DNA of 64,000 bases, from NCBI RefSeq assembly GCF_050717545.1, contig NZ_JBOITN010000030.1:1-64000 (forward strand). Reading direction: 5' to 3'. Below the pieces are notes generated by a model. The model worked only from the letters and a program-made list of their open reading frames with translations, ran no database searches and was not told where the DNA came from. The stretch is from Clostridium_AD sp050717545 (lineage in GTDB: Bacteria > Bacillota > Clostridia > Clostridiales > Clostridiaceae). A program made the translations under genes and the position numbers. This document shows, piece by piece, positions 44,588 to 53,273 of this stretch (position 1 is its first letter; each line of letters opens with the position of its first letter).

Positions 44588-45280
44588 TTATAAAACGATT
44601 CTATGTTCAACTGTGGAATCTGACACAATTTCACCATCTTTAAACCTTACAATTCTATTTGTATGGTCTGCAATTTCAGGTTCATGTGTAACCATTATAA
44701 TTGTAGATCCTTCATTATTTAGATCTTGAAATATTCTCATTATATCTTCTGATGATTTTGAATCAAGGTTTCCTGTAGGTTCATCTGCCATTAGAACTGC
44801 GGGTGAGTTGACGATTGCTCTTGCTATTGCAGCTCTTTGCTTTTGACCTCCTGAAATCTCATTTGGCATGTGTTGTACCCTATCCGAAAGACCTACCTTT
44901 TCAAGTGCATAAAGAGCTTTTTGCTTTCTTTCTTTCGCAGGAACACCCGCGTACATCATTGGAAGCTGTACATTTTCAAGTAAACTAATTCTTGGTATGA
45001 GATTAAAGGACTGAAATACGAATCCAATTTCTTTGTTCCTAATATAGGCAAGCTCATTATCACTAAGACTTGATATATCCTGTCCATTTAAAATGTATTT
45101 ACCACTATTCATTTTATCAAGGCATCCAAGGATATTCATAAGCGTTGATTTACCAGACCCAGAAGCTCCCATTATTGCTGTAAACTCTCCTTTTTCTATT
45201 TTGAGATTAATTTTTTTTAGAGCAGTAAATTCAACATCGCAAGTTTTGTATATTTTTATAAGGTCAGTTATCTCTAACAT
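44588..45280 (-). CDS. MacB/LolD-like ABC transporter ATP-binding protein
   Basis: 230 residues. Walker A GASGSGKSTLMNILGCLD, signature ISGGQKQRAAIARAI, Walker B VLMADEPTGNLDS and H-loop MVTHEPE are all intact. The Q-loop region VFQSFNLIPRISLLENV is typical of the MacB/LolD group. It lies 51 bases after the adaptor gene and 12 before the permease. Confidence 0.95.
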   Translation of the reverse strand: MLEITDLIKIYKTCDVEFTALKKINLKIEKGEFTAIMGASGSGKSTLMNILGCLDKMNSGKYILNGQDISSLSDNELAYIRNKEIGFVFQSFNLIPRISLLENVQLPMMYAGVPAKERKQKALYALEKVGLSDRVQHMPNEISGGQKQRAAIARAIVNSPAVLMADEPTGNLDSKSSEDIMRIFQDLNNEGSTIIMVTHEPEIADHTNRIVRFKDGEIVSDSTVEHRIVL

Positions 45281-45330
45281 TTATATTCCTCCTTGTATTT
45301 CTAAACGTAACATAGCAATTATCAATTAGG

Positions 45331-46485
45331 TTACTCGGCTCCTTCTTTAATAATTGTTCCATCTACAATAGAAGTTGAAGGGTTCAACACAATTTTTTCA
45401 CCCTTTGTAATTCCTTTAGTTATTTGAACTTCAGTGTCTGATTGAGTGCCAATATCTACATTTACTTCATGGACAATGTTGTCTTTAACAACGTACACTG
45501 AATTTTTATTTCCCTTTTCTATCTTTAAAGACTCAGAAGGTATTTTAATAGCACTGGCAACACTTTCTACTAGTATGTCTACATCTACATCAAAATCTAT
45601 TTTAAGATCTGGTGATTTGTCCAAAATGTCTATTTCTACATCTAAGGTTGTTTCGCTTCCGGTTGCACCAACTGTTATTTTTGCTGCAGGCTGTATAAAT
45701 GAAATTTTTCCTTTATATGTAGAGTTACCAGTATTAACTATTACTTCTTGACCAATTTTTACTTTAATCGCATCATATTTACCTAGGGAAGCTACTCCCT
45801 TTAAACTTTTCACATCTTGAACTACAACAATTGGTTGTGATGCATTCCCAATTGAACCTTCTAACGCGTTTAAAGCAGTTACCACACCAGTATTTGTAGC
45901 TACAATTGTGCTTTTGTTATCAGCTAAGACCTTTTTAGCTGAAATTAATGCTATTTCTGCAAGCTTTACAGCGTTATCAGTTTGTTTCAACTTTTCTCCT
46001 GAAATAGATGATAATGCACTCCTTTGTTGTTTTTTAGTTTCTAGCTTTGCTACATTCGCTGGACTTGAACTTCCTTTTAAATCTTTAATTTCTTTGTCTA
46101 AATCTGAGATTTTGTTTTTTATTTCATCACTTTGATTATACAGATCGCTTTTTTGAAGAACTGAATTATCGTATTGAAGTTGAGCTTGACTAACTGGTGA
46201 AGCTAAATCCACAGCCTCATAACTTACCAATATATCTCCTTTTTTAACATTATCACCAACACTTACATTAACTTTTTTTATTTTAGATTGAAGACCATAA
46301 TATTCTTTACTATTCTTCGATTTCACTGTTGCTGTAGTAGATATATATGACTTTAGTTCTCCAAGTGTAGCTATTGAAGTTTTTACAGTTGCTATCTTGT
46401 TATTTTTATTTTTTTGATTTATTAAAAATACACCACTTATAATACAAACTACAATTAAACTGTAAATGACTGTTTTCTTTTTCAT
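45331..46485 (-). CDS. Efflux adaptor (MFP/HlyD-family) protein
   Basis: 384 residues. One N-terminal helix (about 6-22) anchors it. The lipoyl halves are KKVNVSVGDNVKKGDILVSY and TNTGVVTALNALEGS, separated by a coiled-coil hairpin at about 115-190. Beta-barrel and membrane-proximal parts follow (KIKVGQEVIVNTGNS). In Gram-positive bacteria such proteins work with MacB-like permeases without an outer-membrane channel. First gene of the operon. Confidence 0.93.
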   Translation of the reverse strand: MKKKTVIYSLIVVCIISGVFLINQKNKNNKIATVKTSIATLGELKSYISTTATVKSKNSKEYYGLQSKIKKVNVSVGDNVKKGDILVSYEAVDLASPVSQAQLQYDNSVLQKSDLYNQSDEIKNKISDLDKEIKDLKGSSSPANVAKLETKKQQRSALSSISGEKLKQTDNAVKLAEIALISAKKVLADNKSTIVATNTGVVTALNALEGSIGNASQPIVVVQDVKSLKGVASLGKYDAIKVKIGQEVIVNTGNSTYKGKISFIQPAAKITVGATGSETTLDVEIDILDKSPDLKIDFDVDVDILVESVASAIKIPSESLKIEKGNKNSVYVVKDNIVHEVNVDIGTQSDTEVQITKGITKGEKIVLNPSTSIVDGTIIKEGAE

Positions 46486-46647
46486 TATTTTTCCTCCTTG
46501 TATATCAATTAGCTGCAGATAATAATTGTTAATTTTTATCTGTCTTAACTTAATATTTATATTATATATTATATTATAAACTCTATGTAAATTTTTTTCA
46601 AATATATAAAAATATACATATAGTTAAAAATACTTTTTTATTAGTAA

Positions 46648-46690
46648 TAAAAAAGTAGCAGCAGAACATATTATTAGTTCTACTGCTAGT
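46648..46690 (-). terminator. Terminator of the TtcA-like gene
   Basis: TAGCAGCAGAAC and GTTCTACTGCTA pair (one G-T on the minus strand), followed on the minus strand by CTTTTTTATT. It lies beside the stop codon. Confidence 0.75.
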
Positions 46691-46692
46691 AT

Positions 46693-47559
46693 TTAATCTT
46701 CATCATAAAATTCTAAATATGAATGATTCTCGCTGTTTTTCTGCCAACCTAATATAGAATCCATATTTACGTTTTGAGTAGATCTAAAAATAGATTTATC
46801 TATACCACTAAAATTCTTTTTTAATTGCTTAACTAAATCTTTGATTTCATTTCGTTTGTTCCCAATTTTTTTTGCTGCAACCATACAAGCACAATTTAAT
46901 GGCCAAATACCACTATCTTGAGTGAATTTTTCAATATCTTCCTCTTCAATATAATAAAGAGGGCGTATTAACTCCATTTTTTTAAAATTTTGTGCTTTTA
47001 GTTTTGGAAGCATTGTTTTAAAATTTCCTGAATAAAAAACATTTAACATAGTGGTTTCAATTACGTCATTAAAATGGTGACCAAGTGCAAGCTTATTACA
47101 ACCTAGTTCTTGTGCTTTTGCATATAATGCACCACGGCGCATTTTAGCACACATATAACAAGGATAATCACGAGCAATGTTATCAATTATATCAAATACT
47201 CTTGACTCAAATATTTTAACAGGAATATTTAAATGTTTACAATTATCAACTAATAAATCTTTTATATTTTTATGATAACCTGGATCCATAGCAATATATT
47301 CTAATTCAAACTCAACTTTACCGTGCCGTTGTAATTCTTGAAATAATTTAGCCATTATAAGGCTATCTTTACCTCCTGAAATAGCTACAGCAATTTTGTC
47401 ACCAGCATCAATTAAATTATAGTCCTTTATAGCTTTAACAAATTTTGACCAAATAGGTTTTCTATAGGTTTTTATAAGACTACGTTCTATTTCTTCTATT
47501 GGTTTTCTTTCATTAAAAGGAATTAAAATTTCACAACCTTCTCCTGCAATATTATCCAT
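46693..47559 (-). CDS. TtcA-family tRNA thiolation protein (PP-loop ATPase)
   Basis: ATG 47559 (288 residues) has AGAGGGG 7 bases upstream; the frame is also open from 47580. The PP-loop SGGKDSLIMAKL binds ATP. CYMCAKMRRG supplies the CxxC pair and GHHFNDVIETTMLN the family histidines, followed by LNCACMVAAKK. This matches TtcA, which makes 2-thiocytidine in tRNA with an Fe-S cluster, or a close clostridial paralogue. Monocistronic. Confidence 0.88.
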   Translation of the reverse strand: MDNIAGEGCEILIPFNERKPIEEIERSLIKTYRKPIWSKFVKAIKDYNLIDAGDKIAVAISGGKDSLIMAKLFQELQRHGKVEFELEYIAMDPGYHKNIKDLLVDNCKHLNIPVKIFESRVFDIIDNIARDYPCYMCAKMRRGALYAKAQELGCNKLALGHHFNDVIETTMLNVFYSGNFKTMLPKLKAQNFKKMELIRPLYYIEEEDIEKFTQDSGIWPLNCACMVAAKKIGNKRNEIKDLVKQLKKNFSGIDKSIFRSTQNVNMDSILGWQKNSENHSYLEFYDED

Positions 47560-47660
47560 AAAATCACCCCTCTTGTGCATAAAATATTATAACATATTTA
47601 AGATGGGTTTGTCTTTGGAAAGTAATTGTTGCCAACCTTCATTTCTTATAATCAATTGTT

Positions 47661-49175
47661 TTAAACCGGAAAATTTTTCTCGTCTAAAAAAATAGAACCC
47701 TCAAAACCTTTAAATACTTCAAAGTCTTCACCACAACTATCATAAGGTTTCTTTAAACTTGGGATAGATATTTCATCATCACCTATTATCTTAAGTTCCA
47801 TAAAAGTTGTGACACCAAATTTAATAGTATTGTCAAGTATACTAGGGTCAGAAATAAGTTTAGTAGTTGTTTTTATCTTAAGGTTAAATTCGCTTAAATC
47901 GCGTTCTTTTGGGATATCTACAAAAGTATCTATGGGTTTTTCAAAAAATCCATAGATACTAAAAAAATTATTATTTTGAAGATAATCAATTAAATAATTA
48001 ACTCTTAAAATAAATTTTATAGTTGATAATCCGGATTCACTAGATATGGAACTCCTTAATTCAGAATTTTGTACAATAATACCAGGTTCAAATTTTATTC
48101 TTTCTAGAATATAAGGTGAGGTTAAGTCATTTGGCAAATTTATATTGATTATAGGAAAATTAATACTTTCATTGTAAAATGCGAATATTTTTTTCGCTAT
48201 TATAGTTATTTCCTCATTGCATGATTGTAAACTAGGTTTTGCAACTGTCGGAACATATGTATCAGCGAGGCTCAGTGAAATAACATCATATGGTTGACTA
48301 TTTAGATTATTCATCAAAATTGAACCTATTAAACAATTTAACTTTAAATCTATTATATCAATGCTACCATAATCTTCACTGCTTTTATTTACAACCAAAA
48401 GCTTAGTGTTGTCATCAGTTATAAAAAGTCTAACAGGTTCCGTTTTTGATGTAAGTATATAATTATATGCTTTATTAGTCTTAATATTGATTAAATCTAT
48501 TCTGTTTAATCCTTGATTTGCTGCATATAAAATATTTTTGTCTAACATCATATTAGCTATAAACGATCCTTTTGGTAGAATTAAATTAGTAATAATTTTT
48601 AGATTGATATCTATTTTTAAAATATTATGTTGCATTGAAACATAAACAGTTTTATCGTCTTTAGAGACTATTAGATAAGTTGAATTAACACCTAAATTTT
48701 CAAAAGAATTTATAAGATTATAACTTTCTGTGTTATAGATTCTTAATTCTTTTAGTAATGTATCTAATATATATAATTTAGAAGAATCTTTATTTAGTTT
48801 CATATCAATAATTGCTGAAAATCCTTTGATTTGACCTAATAATATGTTTAGATCAACATCATAGATATCAATCTGAGAGGTATTTGAAACATATATTCTT
48901 TTGCGTTTGTTATCTATTATAATATTTCCATTGTTTGGAATTATTTTTCTTTCAACTTTGTAATTATTGCAATTAACTAGTGAAACAGTATTACTCACAT
49001 CACAAGCAACTGCAATAGTATTATCATCTTTCAAAGCTAATTTAAATGGTCTTTTCCCAATAGGAATATCTTTTAATATAGTATTACAAAGTCCATCAAT
49101 AATAGTTAGGGTTTCAGTTTTAACATTTGAAACAATATACAAACTTTTTCTAATAAATTTATCTATTTTAATCAC
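47661..49175 (-). CDS. YncE-like beta-propeller protein with SPOCS-like C-terminal domain
   Basis: 504 residues, GTG start with GGGGAAAGGG. Residues 1-300 are repeated blades (VSNVKTETLTIIDGLCNTI; NNYKVERKIIPNNGN; LKELRIYNTESYNLI) as in YVTN/YncE propellers. Residues about 345-470 (SSISSESGLSTIKFILRVNYLIDYLQNNNFFSIYGFFEKPID) resemble the SPOCS/DUF3794 domain of spore coat proteins such as SipL. No signal peptide, which fits a mother-cell spore-surface protein. Function is inferred from domains and neighbours. Confidence 0.7.
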   Translation of the reverse strand: MIKIDKFIRKSLYIVSNVKTETLTIIDGLCNTILKDIPIGKRPFKLALKDDNTIAVACDVSNTVSLVNCNNYKVERKIIPNNGNIIIDNKRKRIYVSNTSQIDIYDVDLNILLGQIKGFSAIIDMKLNKDSSKLYILDTLLKELRIYNTESYNLINSFENLGVNSTYLIVSKDDKTVYVSMQHNILKIDINLKIITNLILPKGSFIANMMLDKNILYAANQGLNRIDLINIKTNKAYNYILTSKTEPVRLFITDDNTKLLVVNKSSEDYGSIDIIDLKLNCLIGSILMNNLNSQPYDVISLSLADTYVPTVAKPSLQSCNEEITIIAKKIFAFYNESINFPIININLPNDLTSPYILERIKFEPGIIVQNSELRSSISSESGLSTIKFILRVNYLIDYLQNNNFFSIYGFFEKPIDTFVDIPKERDLSEFNLKIKTTTKLISDPSILDNTIKFGVTTFMELKIIGDDEISIPSLKKPYDSCGEDFEVFKGFEGSIFLDEKNFPV

Positions 49176-49230
49176 ACCCTTTCCCCTTCATAATAAAAAA
49201 TATGCTTAAACTATAGAAAATATGCTTAAA

Positions 49231-49261
49231 AAAAACAAAGGATTTGGAAATACCAAATCCT
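49231..49261 (-). terminator. Terminator of the DUF3343-like gene
   Basis: AGGATTTGG (49239-49247) and CCAAATCCT (49253-49261) pair perfectly; on the minus strand TTGTTTTTTTT follows. Confidence 0.85.
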
Positions 49262-49275
49262 AAGAAAGTATGTGG

Positions 49276-49560
49276 TTATAGCTTAAGCTTTTCGTAGTTA
49301 TCGAATTTACCTTTCTTAATAATTTTATATACTCCTTTTGGTTTTAAACTAATTTTTAAAATTTCATCATTAACAATATCCATATCTATTTGTTTAAATT
49401 TAATTGATAGACTACAACCATAGTATATTTTTGTTGGTGTTGATATTAATTCAACATAACAAGATTTTTTTAGAAGCCTATTGTACAAAAGTGTTGCAGT
49501 ATTACGACCTGGGTAAACAACTAAATATTCATTTTCTTCTACTATCACGATTCTGTGCAT
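49276..49560 (-). CDS. DUF3343-like small protein (putative Se/S carrier-like)
   Basis: 94 residues. VELISTPTKIYYGCSLSIKF has the conserved STP...CG/S pattern of DUF3343, a family often next to cysteine desulfurases and selenium genes. AAGGGAG overlaps the ATG closely, so translation may begin at the GTG 12 bases on (49548). A sigma-K-like promoter fits upstream. The desulfurase that could partner it is 4 kb away. Confidence 0.55.
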   Translation of the reverse strand: MHRIVIVEENEYLVVYPGRNTATLLYNRLLKKSCYVELISTPTKIYYGCSLSIKFKQIDMDIVNDEILKISLKPKGVYKIIKKGKFDNYEKLKL

Positions 49561-49610
49561 CTCCCTTATTGATAATAAATATCATATAATCTGCAAATTA
49601 CTGGACAATC

Positions 49611-49638
49611 TATTATATGAAAATATCTTTTAATGTGT
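49611..49638 (-). promoter_or_regulatory. Sigma-K-like promoter of the DUF3343-like gene
   Basis: Read on the minus strand: AC, 17 bases, CATATAATA (49619-49611). It fits the AC-N16/17-CATAnnnTA pattern of mother-cell sigma K promoters. Confidence 0.45.
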
Positions 49639-49641
49639 TAT

Positions 49642-51177
49642 CTACCTTTCAGGTCTTTTTTTGAAAATTCTATCTACTATACCTATGTTTTTTTCGTATC
49701 TTAAATCTTGTCTTAATCCCTCTTTTTCGCTAGCTAGTTGCTGTAATTTATTTTGTAATTCGTTTACAACGTTACTTTTGGTTATTTTCTGCTCATTTAA
49801 TCCCTCGTTTTCATTGCTAAGTTGTAAAGATTTATTCTTTAATTCATTAATAAATATATTTGTAGATACCTTTTCAATTTCCATTACTTTTAATTTTTTT
49901 ATAGAGTTCTGTTGTATTTCAGTTATTATGTTTAATTTTTCTTCAGCTTTTTTCTTTGCATTTGTGAGTTTAAATAAATTGTCATCAAATTCCTCTATAA
50001 TACTTATTTTTTGTTGATACTTCATTTGTAAATCTATTAGTTCTTTTTGTAAATTTATATTAGTTTTTTGTAGTAATAAAAGTTCTTCTTGAATATCTAT
50101 TTTATTTGTTTGAAAATCATAATCCAATTCAGCTTTTGAATTTATCATATTAGTTTTTTGAGAGTCAATTGAACTATCACTATTTTTGTAGTTAGGTAAT
50201 AATAAACTTATTTCAGGAGGAATAGTTCCGAGAATATATTTACAATTTATAATATTTTTTTTGTCGCTTATGGATAAGTATTTATATATTGAAATTTCAT
50301 TATCTAATTTACTATTATCTTGACTTGGTTGGCTCCAATGTTTACTATATGAAGATGTGAAAATATTTTTACCCTGAGTCCACATTGCCCAGAGGACTCC
50401 ACTAATTTCTGTTAATAAATAGTTAGTTGGTTCATCGTAGCTTTCATGGATTTTAAAGCTTTTCATTTTTCCATCAGGATCAATTATTACATGTTCTATA
50501 AAATATAAAGAACCTTCTTTAGATACATTCATTATATTTATTTTATTTAAATGTATTAATGTGCAAAAATTAACGTTAGTACCGATAATACCATATAATC
50601 TTTTTGGTGGACTCCAGTTATTATTTTTAAACAATGTAAATTTTATTACTGATTCATCTTTTTCAGGGTTAATGAATACTAAGTATAAATTATTGTCTTC
50701 TAACTTGTGAACCTGGTAATGACAGAAAACATCTTTTGAAAATGTTATGGTATCAATTGTATTAAATAAATTCACTTCCTTGTTTAAGCACAAATGTATT
50801 AAAGAACATTTGAATTTATTTATATTACTATTGCTAATGAAAAATATATGCATTAGGTTTTTGATTGTAATTACAGTTAATTCAGTCATTTCATACTCTT
50901 TATTTTCAAAAGAATAAATTGTTTTTCCGAACCATTTATTGTTTACCCATTCACAATACTTTAGATCGCTAGTATTAACACTATATAAAATATAAATTTT
51001 ATTATCAATATCTAAATTCACTACAAAATCTAAAACTTTATCGTCAATTTTGATCTCTTTAGTCCATTTATCTTCACTGTACATTATACTGTACATTAAT
51101 TCCTTGCTATCATTTATATAAAACCTCCATATATGATCTTCATTATCATAGAATAAACACGGACTACATATTTTCAT
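49642..51177 (-). CDS. Propeller-like protein with C-terminal coiled coil
   Basis: ATG 51177 (511 residues) has AAGGAG 9 bases upstream; an ATG at 51186 overlaps that site. Residues 1-280 contain repeated short strands such as DHIWRFYINDSKELMYSIMY, like a sialidase/BNR-type propeller. Residues about 345-505 are a long coiled coil (LQKTNINLQKELIDLQMKYQ). No signal peptide. Neighbouring genes look spore-related, so a structural spore-surface protein is plausible. Family not recognised. Confidence 0.6.
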   Translation of the reverse strand: MKICSPCLFYDNEDHIWRFYINDSKELMYSIMYSEDKWTKEIKIDDKVLDFVVNLDIDNKIYILYSVNTSDLKYCEWVNNKWFGKTIYSFENKEYEMTELTVITIKNLMHIFFISNSNINKFKCSLIHLCLNKEVNLFNTIDTITFSKDVFCHYQVHKLEDNNLYLVFINPEKDESVIKFTLFKNNNWSPPKRLYGIIGTNVNFCTLIHLNKINIMNVSKEGSLYFIEHVIIDPDGKMKSFKIHESYDEPTNYLLTEISGVLWAMWTQGKNIFTSSYSKHWSQPSQDNSKLDNEISIYKYLSISDKKNIINCKYILGTIPPEISLLLPNYKNSDSSIDSQKTNMINSKAELDYDFQTNKIDIQEELLLLQKTNINLQKELIDLQMKYQQKISIIEEFDDNLFKLTNAKKKAEEKLNIITEIQQNSIKKLKVMEIEKVSTNIFINELKNKSLQLSNENEGLNEQKITKSNVVNELQNKLQQLASEKEGLRQDLRYEKNIGIVDRIFKKRPER

Positions 51178-51338
51178 ATCACTCATCTCCTTATAGAAAT
51201 TATATTTTCATATAAAGTAATATATAACCAAATAGTTAATATTTGAGCGCATATATTAAGTACCTGCATAATATAATATTGGATAATTTTTAAATTGACA
51301 TTTATGGCTACCTGTTTCAATAAACAATGTTATAACTC

Positions 51339-51365
51339 ACAACTTATAGCCCCGTGAATAAAGTA
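51339..51365 (+). promoter_or_regulatory. Sigma-K-like promoter, first duplicated SPOCS-like gene
   Basis: AC (51339-51340), 16 bases, AATAAAGTA (51357-51365), one mismatch from the CATAnnnTA core. The sequence AGAGAACAC follows at the expected start and is shared with the second copy. Confidence 0.45.
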
Positions 51366-51418
51366 ATATAGAGAACACATTTATATGTGTTTCACCTTAG
51401 ATAAAAGGAGGATAATAT

Positions 51419-52180
51419 ATGTCTATTACTCATGATGAGTTTATTCCAAGACCCGGTACAGTTAACAAACAAGGACATCTTCCTGACCCATCTGAACTGG
51501 TTTGCGTTGAACTTCCAAAAGTTTTTGACCAGTGTTTGATTAAAAGATGCCTAGTTTATAATTATGGACCCAGTACTGTAAACACAGATGCAAATTTAAG
51601 AAGTAGCACGCTTATTAATCCAAGAGCATTTATAGGGTGCAAGGATTTTAAATTAGAACTTATATCAGTAGAAAAAATTTCGCTTAAGAAAAATCCTGAT
51701 TACAAAAAAATAATAATTTGTTTTGTAATTTCATTTTATGCTGATTATATAGATTGCAATGATAAAACAAAATGTGAATATTATGAAATTAATCGTAAAG
51801 AAGTTATATCGGAACTCTACTGCCCTAATTCAATAGCACAAATAGCTTCTACCTTTACATGTGTTGACAACAAATATGAAGATTCTGGTATTGTAAAACT
51901 TGAAATGGTAGCTGATTGTTTAGAAGGAAATTTAGGCGAAAATGATGATGGTGAAAGTGTTTTAGATATAACTTTAGGATTCCATCTTATTGTAAAATGC
52001 GAATTAATTGTTCAATTATTAATTCCTGCATATGGGTATTGTCCAGTCCCTTGGGAATGTGAAGATGATGCTGATGAAGATCCTTGTATAAGATTTAATC
52101 GGACCCCAGCTCCAAAATTCTTTCCAGATCAAAAACTTAAACCTTTGTTTGATAATGATATTGGCGATGATTATGTGTAA
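51419..52180 (+). CDS. SPOCS-like spore protein, copy 1
   Basis: 253 residues, AAAGGAGG 8 bases before the ATG. The N-terminus (RPGTVNKQGHLPDPSELVCV) is conserved with copy 2. Two SPOCS-like segments are visible: FKLELISVEKISLKKNPDYK and the tail SVLDITLGFHLIVKCELIVQ. Cysteines are frequent and could cross-link. The tail is acidic. No signal peptide. I infer a mother-cell protein of spore coat or exosporium. Tandem duplicate of the next gene. Confidence 0.65.
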   Translation: MSITHDEFIPRPGTVNKQGHLPDPSELVCVELPKVFDQCLIKRCLVYNYGPSTVNTDANLRSSTLINPRAFIGCKDFKLELISVEKISLKKNPDYKKIIICFVISFYADYIDCNDKTKCEYYEINRKEVISELYCPNSIAQIASTFTCVDNKYEDSGIVKLEMVADCLEGNLGENDDGESVLDITLGFHLIVKCELIVQLLIPAYGYCPVPWECEDDADEDPCIRFNRTPAPKFFPDQKLKPLFDNDIGDDYV

Positions 52181-52198
52181 TTAGTTTAATAATAGATG

Positions 52199-52228
52199 AA
52201 AAAGGCTTTAAAAAGGGCCTTTTTTTAA
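52199..52228 (+). terminator. Terminator between the duplicated genes
   Basis: AAAGGC and GCCTTT form a short stem, followed by TTTTTT, after the stop of copy 1. Confidence 0.7.
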
Positions 52229-52280
52229 TCCTAAATAAACACTTAAAAAATATTTATGTAAATTTTAAAATATAATAATC

Positions 52281-52307
52281 ACACTTTGTATGCAACTACA
52301 TACTATA
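52281..52307 (+). promoter_or_regulatory. Sigma-K-like promoter, second duplicated SPOCS-like gene
   Basis: AC (52281-52282), 16 bases, CATACTATA (52299-52307) is an exact fit to AC-N16-CATAnnnTA. It is followed by AGAGAACAC, as in copy 1. Confidence 0.55.
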
Positions 52308-52361
52308 AAACAGAGAACACGAATTTGAAGTGTATCACTTAACATAAAAGGAGGATAATAT

Positions 52362-53120
52362 ATGTCTATTACTCGTAATGAGTTTATTGCAAGACCTGGT
52401 GTAGTTAACAAACAAGGGCACCTACCTGATCCAGCCGAACTAGTTTGCGTTGAACTTCCAAAAGTTTTTGATCAATGTTTAATTAAAAGATGCTTAGTTT
52501 ATGCTTGTGGTGAAGATACTGTAGATACGGATGAAGAATTAAGAAGTAATCCCCTTAAAGATCCAAGAATATTTACTGGATGCAGGGATTATAATTTAAA
52601 GCTTATTTCAGTAGAGAAAATCCCACTAAAGAATAATTCTAGTTATAAAAAAGTAATAGTTTGCTTTAGAATTTCATTTTATGCAGATTATATAGATTGT
52701 GATGGAGAGACAAAATGTGAATTTTATGAAATTAATCGTACAGAAGTTATATCAAAATTGTATTGCCCAGATTCAATAGCCCAAATATCTGTTAGTTCTA
52801 TTTCTGGTAAAGCCAGAGATCTTGATTCTGAAATTATAAAACTAGAATTGGTGGCAGAATGTTTAGATGGAGATTTATGCAAAGATCATTGTGGTGATAG
52901 TGTTTTGGATATTACTTTGGGATTCCATCTTATTGTAAAATGTGAATTAATTGTTCAACTATTAATTCCAGCATATGGTTATTGCCCAGTTCCTAGTGAA
53001 TGTGAAGATGAAATTGAAGTGGATGCTTGTGATAAATTTAATAGTTCTCCAGTTCCAAAATTCTTCCCAGATCAAAAGCTTATACCTTTGTTTGATGATG
53101 AAGGTGAAGATGAAGAATAA
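52362..53120 (+). CDS. SPOCS-like spore protein, copy 2
   Basis: 252 residues, about two-thirds identical to copy 1 across the full length by eye. The start, ribosome site and leader are also nearly the same (RPGVVNKQGHLPDPAELVCV; SVLDITLGFHLIVKCELIVQ). The variable parts are the middle loop (about 150-175) and the acidic tail. The duplication includes the promoter region, so both are expected under the same control. Function as for copy 1. Confidence 0.65.
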   Translation: MSITRNEFIARPGVVNKQGHLPDPAELVCVELPKVFDQCLIKRCLVYACGEDTVDTDEELRSNPLKDPRIFTGCRDYNLKLISVEKIPLKNNSSYKKVIVCFRISFYADYIDCDGETKCEFYEINRTEVISKLYCPDSIAQISVSSISGKARDLDSEIIKLELVAECLDGDLCKDHCGDSVLDITLGFHLIVKCELIVQLLIPAYGYCPVPSECEDEIEVDACDKFNSSPVPKFFPDQKLIPLFDDEGEDEE

Positions 53121-53150
53121 GTAAAGTCAAAAAAATTTCTAATAAGCAGA

Positions 53151-53177
53151 ACATTTATAGGGCTAAATCATATAGTG
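53151..53177 (+). promoter_or_regulatory. Sigma-K-like promoter of the DUF4489-like gene
   Basis: AC (53151-53152), 16 bases, CATATAGTG (53169-53177) fits AC-N16-CATAnnnT. A hairpin begins at the expected start of the transcript. Confidence 0.5.
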
Positions 53178-53183
53178 TATTAT

Positions 53184-53236
53184 AAGAATTCTAAAGTATC
53201 CTACTTATGTAAAAAGTACATTTAGAATTCTTTTTA
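53184..53236 (+). terminator. Hairpin in the leader of the DUF4489-like gene
   Basis: AAGAATTCTAAA (53184-53195) pairs exactly with TTTAGAATTCTT (53221-53232), followed by TTTAC. It can end the copy-2 transcript; if the promoter at 53151-53177 is real, it also forms the very 5' end of the next mRNA. Confidence 0.6.
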
Positions 53237-53273
53237 CAAAATATTATGATTAAAATTTAGGAGGAATAAATAT

